DNA from: CAVPRW01 sp046727435 [NCBI: bacterium]
GTDB lineage: Bacteria > Tectomicrobia > Entotheonellia > J063
Assembly: GCA_046727435.1 (NCBI GenBank)
Contig: JBKPCR010000077.1
Span: 1 to 18,028 of the forward strand
DNA: 18,028 nt
Reading direction: 5' to 3'
Positions 8,472 to 14,360 of this stretch are shown piece after piece; within the stretch, counting starts at the first letter, position 1, and every line of letters starts with the position of its first letter. The notes under the pieces are model-generated. The model was not told where the DNA came from. It did no database searches and worked only from the letters and a program-made list of their open reading frames with translations. The position numbers and the translations under genes are program-made.

Positions 8472-9191
8472 ATGGCGGAATTGCTGAAGCTCCGACAAGC
8501 CGCGTGTTTAATCAGCGTCTCACCTGGTCGGCTGTATCGCGCCATCGCCGATGGCCGGCTCATGGCGGCGCTCGGTGGAGGGCCCGGCAAGCCGACGCTG
8601 GTCAGCCTGGAGGCGCTGCAGACGTTCTGCCAAAGCGAAGGTCTGCGGGTTCCTGATGAGGCCGAGATATCAGAACGTTCAGAACGTCTCGCACGTGCAG
8701 AACGTCCTGCACGTGCGAGACGTTCTGAACATGCCGAACGTTCCACCACCCCTAATGATGACACGCGCGCTCTGCAGGCCCTGGAGACCCTGACGGGGCA
8801 GTATCTCGCCCAAATCATGGCGCGACAGAGTGATTATATCGAGACGTTTGTTCGAGAGGAGCTCTCCCACCTCGTCGAACGTGTGCTGGAGCGTGTGGTC
8901 GATCAGGTGATGGAACGTATCACGGAACGTTTCAGCGCATCGCCAGCCATTCATAGTGAACGTTCGGAACGTCCCGAACGTGCGGAACGTTCTAGACCGG
9001 CGCTCGCCGCGCCGAAGGACGCGATGCTCAAACGATTGCGAGCCATGCAGGCGGAATGCCTGTCCCTGCAGGCCATAGCGAACCAGCTCAATGCGGAGGG
9101 CGTGCCGACGCTCAGCGGTAAGGGACGCTGGCAGAAAGGTACCATTGGTAATCTGCTTGCGCAAGCACAGCCCAACAGCACTTTCCCATAG
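8472..9191 (+). CDS. HTH protein with repeat-encoded Ser/Glu/Arg linkers and a recombinase-like C-terminus
   Basis: A 239-residue product. Residues 1-55 form an excisionase/MerR-like HTH (LLKLRQAACLISVSPGRLYR ... TLVSLEALQTFC). Two low-complexity linkers rich in Ser-Glu-Arg/Ala-Glu-Arg (near residues 67-92 and 162-175) are encoded by tandem 9-bp units. Between them lies a helical, probably coiled-coil segment (YIETFVREELSHLVERVLER). The C-terminus, CLSLQAIANQLNAEGVPTLS followed by GKGRWQKGTIGNLL, resembles the recombinase domain that follows the catalytic core in large serine recombinases, but no serine-recombinase catalytic domain is present. It is therefore probably a DNA-binding regulator or accessory recombination protein. 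GAGGAGAGAG at 8451-8460 precedes ATG 8472. The exact role is unknown. Confidence 0.8.
   Translation: MAELLKLRQAACLISVSPGRLYRAIADGRLMAALGGGPGKPTLVSLEALQTFCQSEGLRVPDEAEISERSERLARAERPARARRSEHAERSTTPNDDTRALQALETLTGQYLAQIMARQSDYIETFVREELSHLVERVLERVVDQVMERITERFSASPAIHSERSERPERAERSRPALAAPKDAMLKRLRAMQAECLSLQAIANQLNAEGVPTLSGKGRWQKGTIGNLLAQAQPNSTFP
8673..8744 (+). repeat. Eight tandem 9-bp repeats containing a perfect 24-bp inverted repeat
   Basis: Nine-bp units start at 8673, 8682, 8691, 8700, 8709, 8718, 8727 and 8736 (GAACGTTCA, GAACGTCTC, GCACGTGCA, GAACGTCCT, GCACGTGCG and so on). Within them 8677-8700 is exactly reverse-complementary to 8707-8730, with a 6-nt centre AACGTC, giving a 24-bp stem. 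It lies in the HTH coding frame and could form a cruciform or a very stable mRNA hairpin. Confidence 0.85.
8958..8993 (+). repeat. Third cluster of 9-bp GAACGTTCN repeats
   Basis: Four tandem units at 8958, 8967, 8976 and 8985 (GAACGTTCG, GAACGTCCC, GAACGTGCG, GAACGTTCT), again in the HTH coding frame. They are close in sequence to the non-coding cluster at 8413-8448. Confidence 0.8.
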
Positions 9192-9238
9192 AACGAGTGT
9201 TGGGGCCTGCAGCCATCATGAGGGAGAGGATGAAGCCG

Positions 9239-10312
9239 ATGTTCACATTCATATCTTTCAGTCACTTCCGTAGCTTTGAGGAGTTTTCCATTGAAGCATT
9301 GGACCGAGTGAATTTGATTACGGGAAAAAACAACCTCGCTAAGACGGCCTTGTTAGAGGGCATGTTTCTGCTCATTGGCGCGACGAATATTGCTCTTGTC
9401 GCAAATATTAGCGCCTTACGAGGTTTTGCAGAGTTCCAAGGCGATGCGACAGCACTGCGAGAGCTACTTTGGGACCCTCTATTTACAAAATTCGACAGCC
9501 AGCGCGTAATCAAAATTAGCGGCATGCTCCGGAGCGGCGGGCAACGCAGCGTGGAATTGCAAGTCATCATCGAGCCCGTTACACAGTTGTCTCTTAGCAA
9601 AGACTCCGCTCCACAAACTGAGCCAGGGACAACTGCACCACTCAATCAAGTACTGCAACTCCGATACACAGACCCCGCGGGAACAAGCCACTCGGCCAAA
9701 ATGTTTGTGGATGAGAGAGGCGTGCGCGTTGAGCCAGCACCCTTACCTCTTCCCTTTCCTGGGTTTTTTCTCGCCGCGCGGAGGCCCTTATCTCTCAAGG
9801 AGGAAGCTGAGCGGTTTGGGCGACTGGAGGTGGCGGAAGAGTCTTCCATCCTCTTAGAGACACTGAGGCTTATCGAACCTCGGTTAAAGCGGCTCACCAC
9901 AATTTTCAAGGCGGGCCTGCCTGTCATCTACGGTGACATACGACTAGGACGGCTGATCCCTCTACCACTTATGGGAGATGGGTTAGGACGCTTAATGTCC
10001 CTCATTCTGGCCATTGCCAATGCTCCGCATGGAGTCGTCCTCATAGATGAGATTGAAAATGGGCTACATCACTCGGTTCTAACCAAGATTTGGAGGGCGA
10101 TTGGCGATGCAGCTCGTCGGTTCGATACGCAGGTTTTGGCTACGACGCATAGCTTTGAATGCATTCAGGCAGCCCATCAAGCTTTTGAAGAAAGTGAGCA
10201 CTACGATTTTCGATTGCATCGGCTGGAGCGTATTGCCGAGAAGATTCAAGCCGTTACCTACGATCAAGAGACCCTCGCAGCAGCCCTGGAAATCGGCCTG
10301 GAGGTGCGCTGA
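9239..10312 (+). CDS. OLD/RecF-like AAA ATPase (AAA_15/AAA_21 type)
   Basis: A 357-residue ABC-class ATPase. It begins MFTFISFSHFRSFEEFSIEA, the usual start of RecF/OLD ATPases. Walker A reads GKNNLAKT (residues 29-36), where the family normally has GKNNxGKT, so the Gly before Lys-Thr is Ala34. Later come a signature-like MGDGLGRLMSLILAIANA, Walker B VVLIDEIENGLHHS and the switch-His segment QVLATTHSFECIQA. There is no fused Toprim domain; the next gene supplies one. ATG 9239 is chosen because GGGAGAGG (9222-9229) lies 9 nt before it; in-frame ATGs at 9218 and 9230 are less well placed. The stop TGA overlaps the next ATG (TGATG), so the two proteins are translationally coupled and probably form a complex. 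Likely role, by inference: antiphage or anti-plasmid defence. Confidence 0.87.
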   Translation: MFTFISFSHFRSFEEFSIEALDRVNLITGKNNLAKTALLEGMFLLIGATNIALVANISALRGFAEFQGDATALRELLWDPLFTKFDSQRVIKISGMLRSGGQRSVELQVIIEPVTQLSLSKDSAPQTEPGTTAPLNQVLQLRYTDPAGTSHSAKMFVDERGVRVEPAPLPLPFPGFFLAARRPLSLKEEAERFGRLEVAEESSILLETLRLIEPRLKRLTTIFKAGLPVIYGDIRLGRLIPLPLMGDGLGRLMSLILAIANAPHGVVLIDEIENGLHHSVLTKIWRAIGDAARRFDTQVLATTHSFECIQAAHQAFEESEHYDFRLHRLERIAEKIQAVTYDQETLAAALEIGLEVR

Positions 10313-11013
10313 TGACCGAAGAGGCGCCAGAACCTCAGGCGCGAGCGATACCACTGCTTCAGCTATATCAGCCCAAAGTCCTTGCAGGAGAGGGGATTGA
10401 GGAGGTGCGCTTCTTTGCCGCGTTACTCAAATATATGGGGATTGAACCGCAGCAGGAGTTGACCGGGGGAAGCCGGATAGTCGGGGGGATACAACTATTG
10501 TCGTTGGGGAGAAAATATCAATTGCGGGCCAAACTCAAAGCTCTTATCAGCACACCCGGGTTCGCCAATGTGCAGTCTTTGGGCATCGTGCGCGATGCAG
10601 ACACCGATCCTCATGCGGCATTTCTGAGCGTATGTAATGCCTTAACGGCTGTGAACTTGACTGCCCCCCAACAGCCTCTCATTCCCGCGGGCCGGAATCC
10701 TCAGGTAGGCGTCCTCATTCTCCCCAACTATAACACCCCTGGAATGCTCGAAGACCTCTGTCTTCAAGCGGTGAGTGAGGATCCTGCAATGCACTGTATA
10801 GAGAGCTACTTTGACTGTCTGCAGACGACAAGGCTTTCAGTATCCAATGCCGGGGCGAAAGCCCGAGTTCAGACCTTCCTCGCATCAAGGGCTCGCCCTG
10901 GCTTGCGTCTTGGGGAAGCCGCCGAGGCGGGATACTGGCCTTGGGGACATGAGGCATTTAGCCCAGTGAAGGAATTCCTCCGCGGGCTCTTCGATCCAAG
11001 GCCCGTTGCATAG
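10312..11013 (+). CDS. DUF3226 family protein, Toprim-fold partner of the ATPase
   Basis: A 233-residue protein with the pattern of DUF3226: an N-terminal acidic GEGIEEVRFFAALLKYMG (Glu27, Glu30-31), GGIQLLSLG, then SLGIVRDADTDPHAAFLSV with Asp95 and Asp97, GRNPQVGVLILPNYNTPGML, EDL, and the terminal AKARVQTFLASRARPGLRLG followed by PVKEFLRGLF. An early Glu plus a DxD is the metal-binding layout of Toprim nucleases and primases, to which DUF3226 is thought to belong. The start overlaps the ATPase stop by one base. ATPase-Toprim pairs in two genes recall PARIS (AriA with DUF4435 AriB) and split OLD systems; here the second partner is DUF3226. Nuclease activity is inferred, not shown. Confidence 0.8.
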   Translation: MTEEAPEPQARAIPLLQLYQPKVLAGEGIEEVRFFAALLKYMGIEPQQELTGGSRIVGGIQLLSLGRKYQLRAKLKALISTPGFANVQSLGIVRDADTDPHAAFLSVCNALTAVNLTAPQQPLIPAGRNPQVGVLILPNYNTPGMLEDLCLQAVSEDPAMHCIESYFDCLQTTRLSVSNAGAKARVQTFLASRARPGLRLGEAAEAGYWPWGHEAFSPVKEFLRGLFDPRPVA

Positions 11014-11140
11014 GGAGATTAAGTCGCCCCATAAGACAGAGAGATCGATCGTGGAACCCGGCAAAGCGGACGCAACAAAACCGCTCGAAAGTTACGTTCA
11101 CAGAAACCAGACACGACAGCTTCCCTCTCGTAGGTCCCAG

Positions 11141-11560
11141 GAGTTTCGGTGTCTTCTCTTCGTGATGGATACCTCCCCCTCATTGGGCCTCCTCACTATC
11201 AACGCGCTCAACGCGGCCGATTATGCCTTAATTCCGGTGAGCTGCGACTTTCTCTCACTGGTGGGCCTGACGCTCCTTTTCGACACGATCCGCCTCTGCC
11301 AGGAGCAGCTGGGGAGCCACGTGCGGATCCTTGGACTCGTGGCGAAGCGCTACGACCGCCGCGAGAAGGTCTCGGCCCAGGTTCTCAACGCTCTCAAGCA
11401 GCGGTTCAACACCTTACTGTTCGAGACGGTAGTCCGGGTGAACGTCCGGCTGAAGGAGGCCCCGTCCTACCGTCAATCGATCTACGAGTACGACCCTGTC
11501 TGTCCAGGGGCGAAGGATCACCTTGCCTTAGCCAACGAACTTATCAAAAAGATCGAGTAG
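11141..11560 (+). pseudogene. parA: ParA-type partition ATPase lacking its N-terminal half
   Basis: FRCLLFVMDTSPSLGLLTIN begins in the middle of a ParA/Soj protein, at the Walker A' (DTSPSLG) motif. It continues ALNAADYALIPVSCDFLSLV, ILGLVAKRYDRREKVSAQVL, FETVVRVNVRLKEAPSYRQS and IYEYDPVCPGAKDHLALANE to a normal C-terminus. The P-loop (KGGVGKTT) and the first 100 or so residues are absent. The open frame extends back to 11006, but residues before FRCLLF show no ParA similarity and the bases there hold no P-loop in any frame. No ribosome binding site precedes the likely internal start, ATG 11164. It cannot bind ATP normally, so it is a remnant. It lies just upstream of the replication-like gene, a standard plasmid/ICE order. 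Confidence 0.85.
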
Positions 11561-11571
11561 AGAGAGCGGGC

Positions 11572-12990
11572 GTGCCGAGAAGGTTCAGCCTGAAAGACAA
11601 CCCGATCTTCCAACGTCTGGAGGCACCTGAGCCAAGAGAGCTCGAGTCCCCAGTGGACGAGGCTCTGCCGTCCAAGGAGGTCTCCCGCCCCTCCAATCGA
11701 CAAGAACGGTCGCATGAGGGTCATGAAATGACCGTCAGTCACAGACCCTCAGAATTTGATCCTCAGAATTTGACGCTTAAACAATCATCTGCCCAACAAA
11801 CTCGCGTCCCGGCGCAAAGCCCACAGGTCCAGAGTCCTCAATCTTCACTACCGCTGCAGGATCTCAGATTAAAAGACCACCTAGATAAGTCATTATTCTT
11901 CAGCTTCTTCAACGAAATGGTAGATGATTTACTTCCGACGCTGGACCCCAACGAGCAGGTCCTCTACATCCGACTTTTCCGCCTATCCTATGGTTTTAAC
12001 CGAAACTATTGCACAGTAAGTCAATCACTCCTTATCGAGCGGACAGGCTTTAGTTGCAATACGATCCGGACAAGTCGTCAATCTCTTGTCCAAAAGGGCC
12101 GGATAAGTATCGCAGAGGCGGGAAACCGTGTGTCAACGACATACCAGGTGGTTCTACCGCGAGAGAAGAGGACAGGGAGCCAAAGCGGTAGGGCAATTTT
12201 TGCCCGTCAAAATTGGACCGTCATAAATAGACCCTCAGAAAGTGACGCTCATGATATGAGCCAAAAAGTTAGAGGGTCAGAAGATAACCGTCAAGAGGGT
12301 CAAAATTTGGACCTCCAAAATCTGACCCTCAAGAACAGACCGGCAAAAAGCACCATTGAATCAAATATATACACTAGATGGTCCGATTTTGAGGGTCATG
12401 AATTGACCCCATTACTTAATGCTTTAACTAACAACTCTCTCACTCCACTAACGCGTGAGAGAGGGTCAATTGCTGAGGGTCAAAACATAGCCCTCAACTC
12501 TTTGATCCTTTTTGCAAGAGAGCTTGTCGACAAGTTCTATTCCTCCCTGGGACAGCGACCATCCAGGACCAAGCGGGAGAAAAGCCTCGCGGAATGCCTG
12601 AATCTACTTGTAGAGGGCTTCACTGTTGAAGAAGTTGACTATACCATCACCTGGCTTATCCAGCATCATCCGGCCACCGGCTCCTTTTCTCGACTGTCAC
12701 ACTTCATTGACCAAGCAATTAAGGAGCGGCAAACCGAGCAATACACCCAGGAGGCCAAGGAAGAACAGGTTCGCTTAGCAGAGCACCAGCGTGCCGAGCA
12801 ACAACGGATGGATGAGGAACGCCAACAAATCGAGGAAGCGAAAGCCCTACTCCCACCGGAAACCCTCGAGGGGCTTTACCAAGAAGCAAAGTGCCTCGTC
12901 GAACAGGAAAGTCCAAGTTTGAAATTCGGGAAGGATCTCATAATTCGGGTCAAACTCAATGAACTGGTCAAACTGCGGTATCTGTCATAG
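11572..12990 (+). CDS. Replication-initiator-like winged-helix protein with an embedded iteron array
   Basis: A 472-residue protein from GTG 11572 (PRRFSLKDNPIFQRLEAP), 11 bp after the parA remnant, with a purine-rich GAGAGCGGG leader. The longer frame back to 11149 overlaps parA and is rejected. Residues about 130-185 form a winged-helix segment, YIRLFRLSYGFNRNYCTVSQ, then LLIERTGFSCNTIRTSRQSL and VQKGRISIAEAGNRVSTTYQ, like phage/plasmid replication proteins (O/DnaD-like). Residues about 211-311 are polar and of low complexity (EGQNLDLQNLTLK, RPSESD). Residues about 382-425 are a charged coiled coil (AEHQRAEQQRMDEERQQIEE). Neighbouring ParA supports a plasmid or integrative-element replicon. 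The low-complexity parts coincide with 14-bp DNA repeats. Function is inferred: I know this ParA-linked type only as a hypothetical or replication-like protein. Confidence 0.7.
   Translation: MPRRFSLKDNPIFQRLEAPEPRELESPVDEALPSKEVSRPSNRQERSHEGHEMTVSHRPSEFDPQNLTLKQSSAQQTRVPAQSPQVQSPQSSLPLQDLRLKDHLDKSLFFSFFNEMVDDLLPTLDPNEQVLYIRLFRLSYGFNRNYCTVSQSLLIERTGFSCNTIRTSRQSLVQKGRISIAEAGNRVSTTYQVVLPREKRTGSQSGRAIFARQNWTVINRPSESDAHDMSQKVRGSEDNRQEGQNLDLQNLTLKNRPAKSTIESNIYTRWSDFEGHELTPLLNALTNNSLTPLTRERGSIAEGQNIALNSLILFARELVDKFYSSLGQRPSRTKREKSLAECLNLLVEGFTVEEVDYTITWLIQHHPATGSFSRLSHFIDQAIKERQTEQYTQEAKEEQVRLAEHQRAEQQRMDEERQQIEEAKALLPPETLEGLYQEAKCLVEQESPSLKFGKDLIIRVKLNELVKLRYLS
11716..11785 (+). repeat. Iteron-like 14-bp repeat cluster 1 (five units)
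   Basis: Units start at 11716, 11730, 11744, 11758 and 11772: GAGGGTCATGAAAT, GACCGTCAGTCACA, GACCCTCAGAATTT, GATCCTCAGAATTT and GACGCTTAAACAAT. The core GA(C/G)(C/G)(C/G)TCA recurs every 14 bp inside the coding sequence of the initiator-like gene. Two neighbouring units are nearly identical over all 14 bp. Confidence 0.85.
12202..12351 (+). repeat. Iteron-like 14-bp repeat cluster 2 (about ten units)
   Basis: In-phase units start at 12202, 12216, 12230, 12244, a weak one at 12258, 12272 and 12286: GCCCGTCAAAATTG, GACCGTCATAAATA, GACCCTCAGAAAGT, GACGCTCATGATAT, (weak), GAGGGTCAGAAGAT, AACCGTCAAGAGGG. A further GAGGGTCA lies at 12295, then units at 12310, 12324 and 12338 (GACCTCCAAAATCT, GACCCTCAAGAACA, GACCGGCAAAAAGC). 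The core alternates between CCC and GGG forms at the same phase, and the 6-bp spacers are AT-rich. Confidence 0.85.
12391..12502 (+). repeat. Iteron-like 14-bp repeat cluster 3 (two plus three units)
   Basis: Units at 12391 and 12405 (GAGGGTCATGAATT, GACCCCATTACTTA) and at 12461, 12475 and 12489 (GAGGGTCAATTGCT, GAGGGTCAAAACAT, AGCCCTCAACTCTT) keep the 14-bp step. Between 12419 and 12460 is an AT-rich stretch without cores, which could be an unwinding element. Confidence 0.75.
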
Positions 12991-13071
12991 CTCTTATGCG
13001 GGAATGCCGGAAGCTTAGAGACTATTTCCTGCTATGAAGCACGAAGGGCCACCTAGTCAAGGAGGAACCCA

Positions 13072-13461
13072 ATGGTCACAGATGCGCGGGATCTCCCATG
13101 GGGGACACGGGAACACTTCCCACAGGTGACGCAGCTCCAGCGTTGGGGCACCATCCAGGAGTACGTCGACCTCTGCCGCACGCAGGGGTATTTCACCCCG
13201 GCCTTCTACCGGAAGGCCACGGCGCACATGGAGCGTATCCATACCCGGCGCATGTTGCGACAGGTGACTGACGGGCGCGGCTGGCCGATCCTGGCCAACA
13301 TCGTGCGGGTGGACCCGAATGGCCGGCCCGAGCGCGTGTTCATGCAGGAGGAGCTGTTCGGCCCGGAGGAGTACCGCCAGGTCGTGGCCTACCACTACCA
13401 TATGGCGCGCCATCACCTCTTCAAGGCCCAGACCTACCGCGATCACGCCAAGGCCCGCTAG
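13072..13461 (+). CDS. Hypothetical protein of 129 residues
   Basis: It opens MVTDARDLPWGTREHFPQVT. AAGGAGG at 13060-13066 is a near-perfect ribosome binding site, 5 nt before the ATG, which makes this a confident gene. The product is soluble, basic and rich in aromatic and His residues, with QEYVDLCRTQGYFTPAFYRK, then MERIHTRRMLRQVTDGRGWP and, near the end, YHYHMARHHLFKAQTYRDHA. The segment ILANIVRVDPNGRPERVFMQ looks like a small beta-sheet. I do not recognise a domain or family. It is higher in GC than the replication block upstream, so the accessory block probably ends between 12990 and 13072. Confidence 0.75.
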   Translation: MVTDARDLPWGTREHFPQVTQLQRWGTIQEYVDLCRTQGYFTPAFYRKATAHMERIHTRRMLRQVTDGRGWPILANIVRVDPNGRPERVFMQEELFGPEEYRQVVAYHYHMARHHLFKAQTYRDHAKAR

Positions 13462-13482
13462 GGGTACAGCTGCCGCTCTTCG

Positions 13483-13617
13483 ATGCGGACGAGGACGAGG
13501 GAGACGGTGATCCGGAGGCCTCGTGCCATGACGAGGTCCACCGACCCGCGGACGCCTGAGGAGGAGGCGGCCTTGCACCGGTGGGAGGCGGTGAGGCGTG
13601 GGAGAAGCCTGGTGTGA
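13483..13617 (+). CDS. Possible small Arg-rich protein
   Basis: A 44-codon frame, MRTRTRETVIRRPRAMTRST followed by DPRTPEEEAALHRWEAVRRG, with an internal ATG at 13528 preceded by CGGAGG (13513-13518), which would give a 29-residue product. The EEEAALHRWEAVRRG segment looks like a natural helix. No family is recognised and the high GC content makes chance frames common, so this is a weak call. Confidence 0.25.
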   Translation: MRTRTRETVIRRPRAMTRSTDPRTPEEEAALHRWEAVRRGRSLV

Positions 13618-13663
13618 GAGAGAGCGGCTATGCCAGACGCCTGTGACACCCCGTGTGATCGCG

Positions 13664-13867
13664 ATGACACGCCCGTTGATCTGGATGAGGCCGCGCCTTG
13701 AGGCCCGGCCGGATCGGCTCGAGGCCCGCGTGGATCGACTGGAGGCCGCATTCGACCGCCTCTATGCGAGGCTCGATCGTCTCGAGCGCCAGTGGATGCT
13801 CTTCATGATGGTGTGGAGCACGGCGTGGGTGGCTCTCATGGTCTACCTGACGTGTGGAGGTCGGTAG
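13664..13867 (+). CDS. Small coiled-coil protein with a C-terminal membrane helix
   Basis: The product has a heptad-like repeat LEARxDRLEA (ARPDRLEARVDRLEAAFDRL, YARLDRLERQW) followed by one hydrophobic helix, MLFMMVWSTAWVALMVYLTC. This layout is like small tail-anchored coiled-coil proteins (compare DUF1640-type). The start is uncertain. ATG 13664 and ATG 13685 lack ribosome binding sites. ATG 13630 has GAGAGAG upstream and reads MPDACDTPCDRDDTPVDLDE before a TGA, and a one-base shift near 13697 would join it smoothly to RLEARPDRL. A frameshifted gene starting at 13630 is therefore a fair alternative. Confidence 0.5.
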   Translation: MTRPLIWMRPRLEARPDRLEARVDRLEAAFDRLYARLDRLERQWMLFMMVWSTAWVALMVYLTCGGR

Positions 13868-14346
13868 GGGCCGCGGGCCCGCGCACACCAGCACACGCAC
13901 GCATGAGCACGGTTCGACCCCGATGCGCGGCACCCCCCGGAAGGGGCAGGCGTGACCGTCCGAGCACGATGACGTCGCCCAGGGAACCGGGTGACGCTCG
14001 TGTGAGGTCTATGGTCGCCCCCATCGCCTGGCGGACCCTGACGTGGTACGCGAGGGGCTGATCGCGGGGTGAATCGGGCAGGCGTGCTCGTTGAGCGGCG
14101 TATCTGCTGCTCATGCGTACGGGTGTGCGGCCCCTTCTCCACCGCTCACGGGAGGAACTGCAGATTGTTGGGTTTTGCCTGAAAAAGCGACCTTGCGCTC
14201 ACCAAAACCATGTCAGTTTGTGAGCAATTTTGCTTGACACAGGGCCAGCTACCGGGTACTGAGAAGCCATGCTCCACCCGTGTTTCCGAGAAGTCTGTCG
14301 GATAATCCTGTGCTCGCACGGGATTCGGCGGTGCTCACCGATCTCT
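13868..14346. other. Gene-poor region upstream of the large regulator
   Basis: About 480 bases. GCGGGCCCGC near 13874-13883 is a 10-bp palindrome just after the coiled-coil gene. Open frames on both strands here are GC-driven, without ribosome binding sites or recognisable motifs. From about 14160 the base composition becomes more AT-rich, consistent with a promoter region. Nothing else is seen. Confidence 0.5.
14234..14262 (+). promoter_or_regulatory. Possible promoter of the cyclase/ATPase gene
   Basis: A perfect -35 box TTGACA (14234-14239) is followed after 17 bp by TACTGA, a poor -10 box. It lies about 100 bp upstream of the start codon in the AT-richer part of the leader. The weak -10 could mean activator dependence or that the real promoter is elsewhere. 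Confidence 0.3.
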
Positions 14347-14360
14347 AGGAAGGGGCGCAC

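Noticed and set aside
8413-8993. CRISPR-like array
   Set aside because: Units are 9 bp and contiguous without unique spacers, and they are mostly coding; there are no cas genes.
8679-9164. Minus-strand frame rich in RTFRTF
   Set aside because: It is the antisense reading of the 9-bp GAACGTTC repeats; the plus-strand frame has an HTH domain and a ribosome binding site.
11149-11571. 5' extension of the initiator-like frame (613 codons)
   Set aside because: It overlaps the ParA-coding frame, is Pro/Arg/Gly-rich and lacks a ribosome binding site. GTG 11572 after the parA stop is the sensible start.
11716-12502. CRISPR array or simple protein repeat
   Set aside because: Period 14 bp with short AT-rich spacers is too short for CRISPR, and the period is out of codon phase, which argues against repetition driven by the protein.
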